Below, in pieces: positions 34,301 to 42,767 of a stretch of 51,278 bases of DNA. Both the position numbers and the translations under genes were made by a program. The notes beneath the pieces were generated by a model. That model was not told where the DNA came from and did not search any database. It saw only the letters and a list, made by a program, of their open reading frames with translations. Source of the DNA: CAIKZJ01 sp964626015 (GTDB lineage: Bacteria > Bacteroidota > Ignavibacteria > Tepidaquicellales > Tepidaquicellaceae); contig CAZVCC010000019.1 of the NCBI GenBank assembly GCA_964626015.1, positions 1-51,278 on the forward strand, given 5' to 3'. Within the stretch, counting starts at the first letter, position 1. Every line of letters begins with the position of its first letter.

Positions 34301-34332
34301 TTATTTGTGATAATTTGAGAAATTTGCGGGAG
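34301..34332. repeat. Inverted copy of the repeat end, right boundary of the GxxExxY element
   Basis: Read on the minus strand it begins CTCCCGCAAATTTCTCAAAT and continues TATCACAAATAA. It matches the left end at 33267 over about 27 bp with two mismatches, in inverted orientation. It ends 2 bp from the stop codon of the adjacent cytochrome gene. Confidence 0.85.
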
Positions 34333-34334
34333 TA

Positions 34335-35669
34335 CTATTTTTTGCCTGCGTTATCCATAAGATATTTTGCTACTGCTTCTGCCTCTTTCATTTTTAATCC
34401 CTGATTCGGCATAGCAGGATAAGAAGGGTCAATTTTAACAGGGTTGTAAATATAACCCGCAAGCTTTTTAAGGTCACCGTTATACTTTGGAATAGTTTCT
34501 TTGTACGGAGGACCAACAAGTTTAACGTCAAACTTATGGCAGGCAATACACTTTTCATTATAAATCTTTTCTCCATCAGCGGAATTAACCTGAACTATGC
34601 TTCCTTTCTTTTCCTGTGCGAGTTCATCAGCTTTTGCATTCACGACAAGAAGATGGTCTTTTACGGCATTCCTGAAGGCAAGCTGGTCTTTCACTATGGC
34701 AAACGTAAAAACAAAAAACATTAAAAAGAAAATTGCACCGCTCAAATGAAGGTCGGAGTTTTTATATACATAATAAAGAAGGTTACAGACTATCAGAATT
34801 GCAAGAAGCGTGAAACCCGCAAAGGCATAAAAACCTGAAGACGAGCTTACAGCCGGTACGAACAAAGTTCCAGCAAAAATGAACACGGGCTGGATTAAAG
34901 AACCTATTAATGCCGATGAAACGGCTGTCTTTTTAATTATTTCTTTATACTCGTCTGAGTCGTTATTCACCCCACCCTGCCAAACAAAGAAAAGATAAAG
35001 TATTGCTCCGCCGGTTATTGCAAACGATGCCGCAAGAAAGAAGAGAAAATTAATCCAGATTGGTGCTGAAATTAGAAGTTTTAAAATATTATCAACTGAT
35101 GACCAAATATCCGGTTTAGCGGCAATCGTAGTACTTCCAATAAAAAGAAACGATGCGGTTAAAAGGGCTGCAATCCCCCAATTACCGTACCTTGTGCCGA
35201 GATAATTAATTTTCTTCTCATACTGTTTTGTTTCTTCGGGAACATCGTTACCGGTTTTAAGAGAGTTGATTACTGTTTCAATCTGAAACGCGCTCTTGTA
35301 ATTGTATATGAAAATAAAAGCTATAATATATATAATCAAAGATAAGAACAAGAGGCTTGTTGAAATCACTTTGGCACCGTACAGCATCTGTGCATAAACA
35401 AGAACAATGGTAAACAGCGGAAGTATTCCGAGAGCAAACCCCGCAGCCTTTCCGACTGTAAGTTTATCGATGATATCTTTTGCAATTCTACCGTAAATTG
35501 CGCTACCCGTCTTCTTTCCTTTTTTATTAAAGTAAACAGAAAATATTGTGGAACCAAGCATTATTCCAACAAACGGCAAGAAGGTCAGCAGTGATAATAT
35601 CTGCATGACCGTAAGCAGTCCTACGTGTTCCTGATTGGGCGGTATAACAAATTGTTCTAAAACATTCAT
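34335..35669 (-). CDS. Membrane protein with C-terminal cytochrome c domain
   Basis: The 444-residue protein has about nine to ten membrane spans (1-350). A linker follows, then a mono-haem cytochrome c domain with CIACH at 374-378 and a likely Met ligand in YPAMPNQ near 420. Its start overlaps the haem O synthase stop by 4 bp (ATGA), and it is the last gene of the respiratory operon. It may deliver electrons to the oxidase, whose subunit II lacks a fused cytochrome. I do not recognise the membrane domain. The stop codon abuts the repeat element at 34332. Confidence 0.75.
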   Translation of the reverse strand: MNVLEQFVIPPNQEHVGLLTVMQILSLLTFLPFVGIMLGSTIFSVYFNKKGKKTGSAIYGRIAKDIIDKLTVGKAAGFALGILPLFTIVLVYAQMLYGAKVISTSLLFLSLIIYIIAFIFIYNYKSAFQIETVINSLKTGNDVPEETKQYEKKINYLGTRYGNWGIAALLTASFLFIGSTTIAAKPDIWSSVDNILKLLISAPIWINFLFFLAASFAITGGAILYLFFVWQGGVNNDSDEYKEIIKKTAVSSALIGSLIQPVFIFAGTLFVPAVSSSSGFYAFAGFTLLAILIVCNLLYYVYKNSDLHLSGAIFFLMFFVFTFAIVKDQLAFRNAVKDHLLVVNAKADELAQEKKGSIVQVNSADGEKIYNEKCIACHKFDVKLVGPPYKETIPKYNGDLKKLAGYIYNPVKIDPSYPAMPNQGLKMKEAEAVAKYLMDNAGKK

Positions 35670-36604
35670 AGTAAGAAAAATAATTTATCAGCTGAAAGTA
35701 TTGTTATTAGTGCAAGTGTATAAAGATTAATAGATACAAAGGTTTTTACTACATCTTTTCTGTCATATCGGTTTTTCACATAAAAAGAAAAAGCCTCTAT
35801 TATCATAAGCAAAGATGAGATGTATATTAATATATTTGAGGCAAGGTAAATACCCGAACCTGTAAATGTAATTAAAACTCCGAGTAGGACTGTAGCTACA
35901 AGCAGAACAAAGGTGATTTTCTTTATAAATAATTCGCTGTAAACATCGGTAAGTACCGGAAATCCGCCTTTTTTAAAATCACTGCCGTAAAGTAAAAGCA
36001 GCAGCCAGAAATGCGGAATTTGCCACACAAAGAAGTATAATGCAACGACCCCCATCTGTAAATCGAACAAGTCACCTCCGCCTGCAAGCCATCCAGCAAG
36101 AGGCGGCAGTGCTCCGACAAGAGAGCCGGGTATTATTGCAAGTGCTGTTTTTTTCTTGAGGGGTGTATAAACCGCATTGTACCAGTAAAAAGTAATCAAT
36201 CCTGTAAGCAATGTTCCGATATTGGTTTTCAGGATTAATATGCTGCTTCCAGAGAGAAGAAGAATTAAAGAAATAACCATTACACCAGCCCTTGAAATTT
36301 TGCCTGACGGCAGGGGTCTTTTCCGGGTTCTTTCCATAAGCATATCGGTTTTTGATTCCTGCAGTTGATTAAGGGCTGCGGAACTGCATGCGAGAAGAAA
36401 TATACCGACTACCGGATAGATAAAACCAAACCCAAGATTGTCGGAAGCCAGAAAATAACCAAGAGCGGTTGTAAACGAAACGAGAACGGTTATTCTGAAT
36501 TTAACCAGCTCGAGTAAAATATAAATCTTCGATACAAACAAAGAATAAAATGTTTGCTCTAATGCAACCGCTGTGTTGCTTTCATATTTATTTAAACTGC
36601 TCAA
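35666..36604 (-). CDS. ctaB: Haem O synthase (protoheme IX farnesyltransferase)
   Basis: The 312-residue UbiA-family protein has the prenyl-binding motif NQLQESKTDMLMERTRKRPL and YTPLKKKTALAIIPGSLVGALPP, with about eight membrane spans. It farnesylates haem b to haem O, the precursor of haem A used by the oxidase. The start is a TTG that directly abuts the TAA of subunit II. The N-terminus (about 20 residues) is longer than in many relatives. The position inside the oxidase operon is usual. Confidence 0.93.
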   Translation of the reverse strand: MSSLNKYESNTAVALEQTFYSLFVSKIYILLELVKFRITVLVSFTTALGYFLASDNLGFGFIYPVVGIFLLACSSAALNQLQESKTDMLMERTRKRPLPSGKISRAGVMVISLILLLSGSSILILKTNIGTLLTGLITFYWYNAVYTPLKKKTALAIIPGSLVGALPPLAGWLAGGGDLFDLQMGVVALYFFVWQIPHFWLLLLLYGSDFKKGGFPVLTDVYSELFIKKITFVLLVATVLLGVLITFTGSGIYLASNILIYISSLLMIIEAFSFYVKNRYDRKDVVKTFVSINLYTLALITILSADKLFFLL

Positions 36605-37279
36605 TTATTGTTTCGTTTTCGTTGTATCGGTGTTTGTTTTCAGAGAATCTGTTTTACTCTTTGATGTATCACTTCCTTCTTTTATTCTTGGTGCATTGTA
36701 CCACAAATCAAACTTTTCTTTTGGAATGGAATAAATTTTTGATAACATATAAGCATGGCTAAGCCCACAGTATTCGGCACATTCAACAATATATTCACCG
36801 TCTTTCTGCGGGTCAAACCACATATAATTCTTTCTTCCAGGAACTGCATCTTCTTTAATTCTAAAAGCAGGAATATAAAAACTGTGGTTAACGTCAGCTG
36901 ACGTGAGTTCAAGTTTAATCGGTTTTCCTGTCGGAACAAAAAGAGTATCGCTTTTTAGTCCGTTTTCATATTCATAGCTCCATGCCCACATTCTGCCAAT
37001 AACTTTAACGGTCATAGCGTCAGCGGGGGCGTTCCGCATCTCTTTGAACCCCGAATATCCGTAGAAGAACATCACCATAACAAGTATAGTCGGAATAACC
37101 GTCCACAATATTTCCAGAGACGTATTCCCTGTAATGTCAGTAGCAACAGGATTTCTTTTTCTGCTGTACTTATACATAAAATAGAACATTGCAACGGTAA
37201 TTATCAGAAGGAAGAATATTGAAATTCCTACGATAATAATAAAAGTTGTATCAGTGCTTTGAACTATGTTTGGTTTCAT
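36605..37279 (-). CDS. coxB: Cytochrome c oxidase subunit II
   Basis: The 224-residue protein has two membrane spans (12-36 and 58-78) and a periplasmic cupredoxin domain with a complete CuA site: H132, C167, E169, C171, H175 and M178 (CAEYCGLSHAYM). The tail after residue 195 is a low-complexity Ser/Thr/Lys segment. There is no fused cytochrome c, so electrons must come from a separate cytochrome. The start overlaps the subunit IV stop by 4 bp. Confidence 0.96.
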   Translation of the reverse strand: MKPNIVQSTDTTFIIIVGISIFFLLIITVAMFYFMYKYSRKRNPVATDITGNTSLEILWTVIPTILVMVMFFYGYSGFKEMRNAPADAMTVKVIGRMWAWSYEYENGLKSDTLFVPTGKPIKLELTSADVNHSFYIPAFRIKEDAVPGRKNYMWFDPQKDGEYIVECAEYCGLSHAYMLSKIYSIPKEKFDLWYNAPRIKEGSDTSKSKTDSLKTNTDTTKTKQ

Positions 37280-37584
37280 TTTAATGGGAATCTGTAAGTT
37301 AAGTCAAAAAACGTGAGTACAATCATTACAAGAAAGATTGCAATACATACAAATATAAATACCTTGAACACACCAGAATCTGTTTTTACATGCATAAAAT
37401 AGTTTGTCACAAGCATTGATTTCACTATAGCAATGCCCATTGCAACGACAATAGTAAGGCTTGCAAGATTAAATCCTGCAAGTGCAACTGTAATGGTAGT
37501 AAGACCAACAAGCCCTGCCCACACGAGTATATAAAGACCGTATCCCAGGTGTTCGTGATGTGCGTTTGAATGATGTTCGCTCAT
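37276..37584 (-). CDS. coxD: Cytochrome c oxidase subunit IV-like protein
   Basis: The 102-residue protein has three membrane spans and the prokaryotic subunit IV pattern (YILVWAGLVGLTTITVALAG; VKSMLVTNYFMH). It lies between subunits III and II and likely stabilises the complex. The N-terminus has a His-rich segment (SEHHSNAHHEH), a feature of several Bacteroidota homologues. Confidence 0.88.
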   Translation of the reverse strand: MSEHHSNAHHEHLGYGLYILVWAGLVGLTTITVALAGFNLASLTIVVAMGIAIVKSMLVTNYFMHVKTDSGVFKVFIFVCIAIFLVMIVLTFFDLTYRFPLK

Positions 37585-37596
37585 AATCTTTTCTTA

Positions 37597-38214
37597 TTAA
37601 TGAATTAAGTAAAATAAAGGAAATAAAAATATCCAGATTATATCGACCAGATGCCAGTAAAGACCGGCATTTTCAAGTCTTTGGTTGTTGTCGGCAGTCT
37701 GTTTATCTTTCATTATAAAATAAACCATAAAAAGAATGAAGACAAGTCCGACCACAATATGCAAAGCATGAAGTCCTGTCATAACATAATAAAGCCCAAA
37801 GAAAACATTTTCTCCGTCTGACATATCAGCCATCGCTGGTCCTTTTGGATAAATGCCGTGATGGAATTTTGCACTCCACTCAAAATATTTGTTGACCAGG
37901 AATGCACCGCCTGCAACAACCGTGAACAACAGCATGTAAATACTGAAAGTTTTCTGATTTCTTCTTAGTGCTATTATAGCAATAACAACCGTAAGACTGC
38001 TTGTTAGCAGCAAAATTGTATTAACTGCACCGATTAGTGTATCTAATCTCATTGCGGCAACTTTAAATGCGTCGGGATACATGAATCTGTAAGATGCATA
38101 TAGAATGAACATGCCCCCAAAAAGAAGCAGCTCTGTAAACAAAAAGAGCCACATCCCCATTTTTGAGCCTTCGTCGTCTCTATGGACGTGAGCTACGGCT
38201 GATTCGTTACTCAT
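37597..38214 (-). CDS. coxC: Cytochrome c oxidase subunit III
   Basis: The 205-residue protein has five membrane spans and typical subunit III motifs (KMGMWLFLFTELLLFGGMF, GLHALHIVVGL, YWHLVDIIWIFLFPLFYL). It is the five-helix form found with bacterial caa3/A2 oxidases. It starts 2 bp after subunit I, within the operon. Confidence 0.94.
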   Translation of the reverse strand: MSNESAVAHVHRDDEGSKMGMWLFLFTELLLFGGMFILYASYRFMYPDAFKVAAMRLDTLIGAVNTILLLTSSLTVVIAIIALRRNQKTFSIYMLLFTVVAGGAFLVNKYFEWSAKFHHGIYPKGPAMADMSDGENVFFGLYYVMTGLHALHIVVGLVFILFMVYFIMKDKQTADNNQRLENAGLYWHLVDIIWIFLFPLFYLIH

Positions 38215-38216
38215 AA

Positions 38217-39836
38217 TTAATGACTTTTCTCCGGTTTAATTAAATTATCTCTGTAATACGGTCCGTGTGTAACGGTTGGGATTTCATCAAAATTTTCAAG
38301 CGGCGGCGGTGATGGTACCGTCCATTCCAGTGTTGTACCGCCCCAGGGGTTTATCTCCGTCGTTCTTTCCTTGCTCAGAAGAGCCTTTAAAAGATTGAAA
38401 ATTAGAATTAAAATCCCAAGAATTAAAATCCATGAACCTACAGTAGAAATAATATGATAAATTTTATATTCGGGTAAATAGTCGTAATACCTTCTCGGCA
38501 TACCCATATATCCCATGATAAACATAGGGAAGTAAAGCGTGTTAAATCCTATTACAAATACAAGCGTTCCTAATTTAGCAGCTCTTTCATTGTACATTTT
38601 TCCAAACATTTTGGGAAACCAATAATGAAGTCCCGCAAAAAACAGCAGACCCATACCTCCAAACATAACATAGTGAAAATGTGCAACTACAAAATAAGTA
38701 TCGGTTAAATGTATATCTGTGTTTAACGCCCCAAGCACAAGCCCCGTAAGACCTCCGATTGAAAATATAATAATAAAAGCCACTACAAAAAGAAACGGTG
38801 CTCTTGCATCAATAGAGCCTTTATACATCGTCGCAACCCAGTTAAAAACTTTAATACCTGTTGGTATTGCAACAACGAAAGTCAGGAAAGAGAATATTGC
38901 TCTTGATGTATCGCTGATACCGCTAGAAAACATATGGTGTCCCCAGACAAGATATCCTACAAAGGCTATTGCAAGAGAGGACATTGCAATCGGTCCGTAT
39001 CCGAATATGTCTTTCTTTGAAAATGTTGGTATGATTTCAGAAACAAGACCCATAGCAGGCAATATCATAATATAAACGGCGGGGTGTGAGTAAATCCAGA
39101 ATAAATGCTGGTACAGCAACGGATCACCCCCAAGCGCGGGGTCAAAAATACCAACTCCGAAAAATCTTTCAAGAATTATTAACAATAAAGTAATACCAAG
39201 AACAGGTGTTGCAAGAACCTGAATCCAAGATGTTGAGTACAGACCCCATGAAAAAAGCGGCATCTTAAACCAGCCCATTCCCGGGCATCTCATTCTGTGG
39301 ATAGTAACAATAAAATTCAATCCTGTTAATATTGAAGAAAAACCAAGCACAAACGCGGCAAATACAGCAAGCGAAACATTTGCCTGTGTGCGCAAACTAT
39401 AAGGCACGTAAAAAGTCCATCCTGTATCTATCGGTCCTCCGCCAACGAATAAAGAAACAAGAACGAGGAACGCACCGAAAATATAGAAATACCAGGAAAG
39501 CAGATTCAGCCGCGGAAAAGACACATCCTTGGCTCCGAGCATAATCGGAAGAAAGAAGTTACCAAACACGGCAGGAATACCGGGAATGATAAACAGAAAT
39601 ATCATTATAACGCCATGCAGTGTAAACAAAGCATTATAAGTTTGCGGGTCGATTATTGTTTTTCCCATCGATAACATTTCGAACCTCATAAGGAATCCGA
39701 AAGTCACAGCAACCAGAAAGAAAACCATCAAAGACACAAGATAAAGAATCGCTATCCGCTTATGGTCAGTAGAAAGAATCCACGCCAGCAAGCCTTTATG
39801 CTTTCCTTTATATTCTAAATAAGAAACGTTCTCCAT
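38217..39836 (-). CDS. coxA: Cytochrome c oxidase subunit I, A2-type
   Basis: The 539-residue protein has 12 membrane spans. Low-spin haem and CuB ligands are seen in MFTLHGVIM, YSHPAVYIMILP, VWGHHMF and VAHFHYVMFGG. The motif YSHPAVY lacks the glutamate of A1 enzymes and has the Tyr-Ser pair of A2 enzymes, as in Rhodothermus caa3. It reduces oxygen to water and pumps protons. It is flanked by Sco and subunit III. Confidence 0.97.
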   Translation of the reverse strand: MENVSYLEYKGKHKGLLAWILSTDHKRIAILYLVSLMVFFLVAVTFGFLMRFEMLSMGKTIIDPQTYNALFTLHGVIMIFLFIIPGIPAVFGNFFLPIMLGAKDVSFPRLNLLSWYFYIFGAFLVLVSLFVGGGPIDTGWTFYVPYSLRTQANVSLAVFAAFVLGFSSILTGLNFIVTIHRMRCPGMGWFKMPLFSWGLYSTSWIQVLATPVLGITLLLIILERFFGVGIFDPALGGDPLLYQHLFWIYSHPAVYIMILPAMGLVSEIIPTFSKKDIFGYGPIAMSSLAIAFVGYLVWGHHMFSSGISDTSRAIFSFLTFVVAIPTGIKVFNWVATMYKGSIDARAPFLFVVAFIIIFSIGGLTGLVLGALNTDIHLTDTYFVVAHFHYVMFGGMGLLFFAGLHYWFPKMFGKMYNERAAKLGTLVFVIGFNTLYFPMFIMGYMGMPRRYYDYLPEYKIYHIISTVGSWILILGILILIFNLLKALLSKERTTEINPWGGTTLEWTVPSPPPLENFDEIPTVTHGPYYRDNLIKPEKSH

Positions 39837-39845
39837 TTAATATAA

Positions 39846-40607
39846 TTAATTTTTCTTTTTTCTAACTATTAATACCACCACAAAAACTCCAAGCAGCAAA
39901 ATCATTCCGCCGCCTGCAACGCGTGTAACGTTCAGCACGTATTGTTTTCCGTCGGGGTCATAACTATAACACAGGCTCACTATCTTTGAAATAGTCGTAC
40001 CAACCCTTCCCTCGGATGCTTCAATAATACCAAGTTTGAAATCCATCGGAAGAAAGTCCGTTCCGTAAAGATATCTTGTAACCTTACCCTCGGGCGAAAG
40101 CAGTGTAACAACCGCTGAGTGTACAAACTCGTTATCCTGCTTTATGTACCTAAACCCCACAGCGTCGGTTAACTGAGCAATGGTCGAGCTGTCGGCGGTA
40201 AGGAATCTCCAGTCGCTGTTTTCAAGCTTCTTCTTAGTAAGCTGCGCGAAATAATTTTTCTTCTTTTCGCTGCCTGTCAGATATGTTTCAGTCGGGTCAA
40301 AACTAACTGTAATAATTTTATAATCCTTCCCCGGGGTTAAATCCGCAAGGTCAACAACTTTCGCAAATCCCGTAAGGAGCGGGCTGCATATCCCGGGACA
40401 CCTGTAATAAACCAATGTAAGGGCAAACGGTTTACCCTCTGTCAGCTCACTAAGTTTAACAGGCTTTCCGTATTCATCCAGCAATGACAGATTCATAGGA
40501 ATAGTTTGTCCCAGTTTTTCATCAATGCCAACCTGTGATTTTTTGTCGTCAGCAGATGCGCCGATGGTCAGAGCAAATAATAGTAATATGAATAAATATT
40601 TTTTCAT
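39846..40607 (-). CDS. Sco1/SenC copper chaperone
   Basis: The 253-residue protein has a signal peptide (1-19), a thioredoxin-like fold with the copper-binding CPGIC motif (RCPGICSP) and the distal histidine in EFVHSA. A C-terminal membrane span ends in RKKKN. It delivers copper to the CuA site of subunit II in the periplasm. The C-terminal anchor is in addition to the N-terminal signal. It lies 9 bp upstream of subunit I in the direction of transcription. Confidence 0.95.
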   Translation of the reverse strand: MKKYLFILLLFALTIGASADDKKSQVGIDEKLGQTIPMNLSLLDEYGKPVKLSELTEGKPFALTLVYYRCPGICSPLLTGFAKVVDLADLTPGKDYKIITVSFDPTETYLTGSEKKKNYFAQLTKKKLENSDWRFLTADSSTIAQLTDAVGFRYIKQDNEFVHSAVVTLLSPEGKVTRYLYGTDFLPMDFKLGIIEASEGRVGTTISKIVSLCYSYDPDGKQYVLNVTRVAGGGMILLLGVFVVVLIVRKKKN

Positions 40608-40612
40608 TATTT

Positions 40613-41545
40613 TCAGAAAATGTTTTTAGCATACTGATAAGCCTGGCTCCATTCATCTGAAGTAAGGTTTAAAGATGCATTGAACCCTTTTGAAACAGGG
40701 TGTAATGTTACAAACTTAACAAACGCATTTACATTTTCATTCCACTTCGTGTTTCCCGCCAATGAAGAAACAGAACGCTTCAAATCAAAGCTGATATTTC
40801 TTAATATGTTTGCGCCATTATCGCTATTATTGCTTTCAATCATTTTTACTATGTTATCTATTTTGGCTGCAATATCTTTTTTCTCATCCAGAAGTTTTTC
40901 TTCCGCCATTTTAACGGGTATCTGGTTTGGCAGCTTGAACCCTTTTGTAAGACTATAAGCTGCATCTACCTCAGATATTTCTTTCTGGTCTATTGCGGGA
41001 TAGTTCGGCAAAAAAGTTCTTATATAAAGAATCATGTTAATTCTTTCTTCAGGCTTTAAATTGTTGTAAGAAGCCATTCCCCTTGCGGTTATGCCTTCGT
41101 GCAAGGTTTTATACATACCCGAAAAAGTCGGTCCGTTTGTCCAGCCGTTTAAGTCATGGAAGTTTCTGGGAGGAGGGTTAAGTGTTTTTCCTGCGGCACC
41201 ATCCCCCTTACCTTCAGAGCCGTGGCAGCTTACGCAATTAGCTTCAAACAATGTTTTACCTTTTGCAATCTTATCGGGAGTAGAAACGACTTCCTTTGCA
41301 AGGTCAACGGGTGCACTTATTGAACCTTTTACAACCGGCAAGTCCGCTGTTACCGCGGTTGAGTCTTTAACAAGCGTAGAGGGCGTCAAATTTTCTCTCG
41401 AGAAAAATTCAAGTTTCCCCAGATAAGAATACCCAATGACCACAATAATTACCAGAAGCATCACATAAAACAAACCATAAAGACCAAGTATTGCTTTCTT
41501 TTTGTCGTGAACTTCAAGGTTTATGTTATCGTTTTGACCAATCAT
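40613..41545 (-). CDS. Membrane-anchored mono-haem cytochrome c with helical C-terminal extension
   Basis: The 310-residue protein has one membrane span (17-41) and a cytochrome c domain with CVSCH at 104-108 and the Met ligand in ARGMASYN. Then comes a C-terminal region of about 120 residues (KLLDEKKDIAAKIDNIVKMI...) predicted to be helical, without a recognised domain. It sits between actF and sco, so it may link alternative complex III to the oxidase. The long extension is unlike a simple ActE. Confidence 0.85.
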   Translation of the reverse strand: MIGQNDNINLEVHDKKKAILGLYGLFYVMLLVIIVVIGYSYLGKLEFFSRENLTPSTLVKDSTAVTADLPVVKGSISAPVDLAKEVVSTPDKIAKGKTLFEANCVSCHGSEGKGDGAAGKTLNPPPRNFHDLNGWTNGPTFSGMYKTLHEGITARGMASYNNLKPEERINMILYIRTFLPNYPAIDQKEISEVDAAYSLTKGFKLPNQIPVKMAEEKLLDEKKDIAAKIDNIVKMIESNNSDNGANILRNISFDLKRSVSSLAGNTKWNENVNAFVKFVTLHPVSKGFNASLNLTSDEWSQAYQYAKNIF

Positions 41546-41568
41546 ATTTTTATAAACTTTTTGTTTTA

Positions 41569-42735
41569 TTATAAATGAAAATCTATTCCCCTTTGCAGTT
41601 TCGGGTCGCCAATCGGGGCAAGATTCTTCTTTTTAGCCTGAGCATAGAACACAAGCATAATAATCCCGATTGAAAGAACCGGAAATCCTAATTCATAAAA
41701 ACTAAAAACTATAGTTTTGCTGAATGTCGGCATAACAAGCCAATACAAATCTATAAAGTGCGCAAACAGAATAAATATTGAAACACGCTGCAGATTTTTC
41801 GGGTCCGATTTCGACGGCTGAGAAAGCAAAGCCGCATAAGGTATAGCAAAACGTGCTATCATCAAAAGAACAGATACAAACCCCCAGCCGCCTTCCCAGC
41901 GGGCAACAAACCAGAATGTTTCTTCGGGAATGTTAGCATACCAAATAAGTAAAAACTGGCTGAAGGCAATGTAAGCCCAGAAATTAGTAATCGCAAACAT
42001 CAAAGCGCCCAAAGAATAGTAATGGTCAGTCGTAAGCCCTTTCACAAGATAACCGCTCTCGTTAAGAGAAACAGCCGTAAACGTCGTCGCTGCAAGACCT
42101 GCAAGAAGCGTGGCAGAAATAAAGTAAATCCCGAAAATTGTTGAAAACCAATGCGGCTCAAGCGACATCATCCAGTCAACGGCAAGAACCGTAATACCAA
42201 TGCCTGCGAAGAACATAAACACTGCGGATAACTTCACGTTTGTTTTAGTTAACTTTTGTTCTTTTGTCTTGTCCTGTTTCAATGAATTTTTAACAAACAC
42301 GAGATAGAACAAATAAAATAAAGCAACAACACCAATCGTGCGACCAATGAAAAAAGGAATATTAAGATACGGTGTTTTTCCAGAAAGTATAGGGTCTGCC
42401 GCAACGACCTCTGTATGTGTCCAGTGGAACAGTGTATGCATCATAAAGAAAAGCGGGATTGCAAACAGAAGCATTATTGGCAAAGACGAAGCGATGAATT
42501 CACTTACCCTTCTGAACGGTGTGCTCCAGACGGCACCTGAAAGATATTCGAGAGCCACGAGAACAAGCGCCCCGATAGTAATACTTCCGAAGAACATTAA
42601 TCCTATTATATTATTAAACGCCTCACGTGCCGGGTCTATAAAATATGAGACCAAAACAAGGATAAGCCCGATGCCCGTAAGCAGAAAGCCTATCTTCTGA
42701 ACTTTATCCGGTAACTCTTTCTTTTCGTAAACCAT
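41569..42735 (-). CDS. actF: ActF: alternative complex III integral membrane subunit
   Basis: The 388-residue protein has about ten membrane spans. It includes FHWTH, the SLEPHWFSTIFG motif, YWLVMPTF and GGWGFVSVLL, the ActF features. ActF is related to ActC but smaller and supports quinol binding or proton movement. The gene is 32 bp after the actDE gene and precedes the anchored cytochrome. Confidence 0.93.
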   Translation of the reverse strand: MVYEKKELPDKVQKIGFLLTGIGLILVLVSYFIDPAREAFNNIIGLMFFGSITIGALVLVALEYLSGAVWSTPFRRVSEFIASSLPIMLLFAIPLFFMMHTLFHWTHTEVVAADPILSGKTPYLNIPFFIGRTIGVVALFYLFYLVFVKNSLKQDKTKEQKLTKTNVKLSAVFMFFAGIGITVLAVDWMMSLEPHWFSTIFGIYFISATLLAGLAATTFTAVSLNESGYLVKGLTTDHYYSLGALMFAITNFWAYIAFSQFLLIWYANIPEETFWFVARWEGGWGFVSVLLMIARFAIPYAALLSQPSKSDPKNLQRVSIFILFAHFIDLYWLVMPTFSKTIVFSFYELGFPVLSIGIIMLVFYAQAKKKNLAPIGDPKLQRGIDFHL

Positions 42736-42767
42736 TAACTGTATAAGTTTAAATTCATTTTATAATT

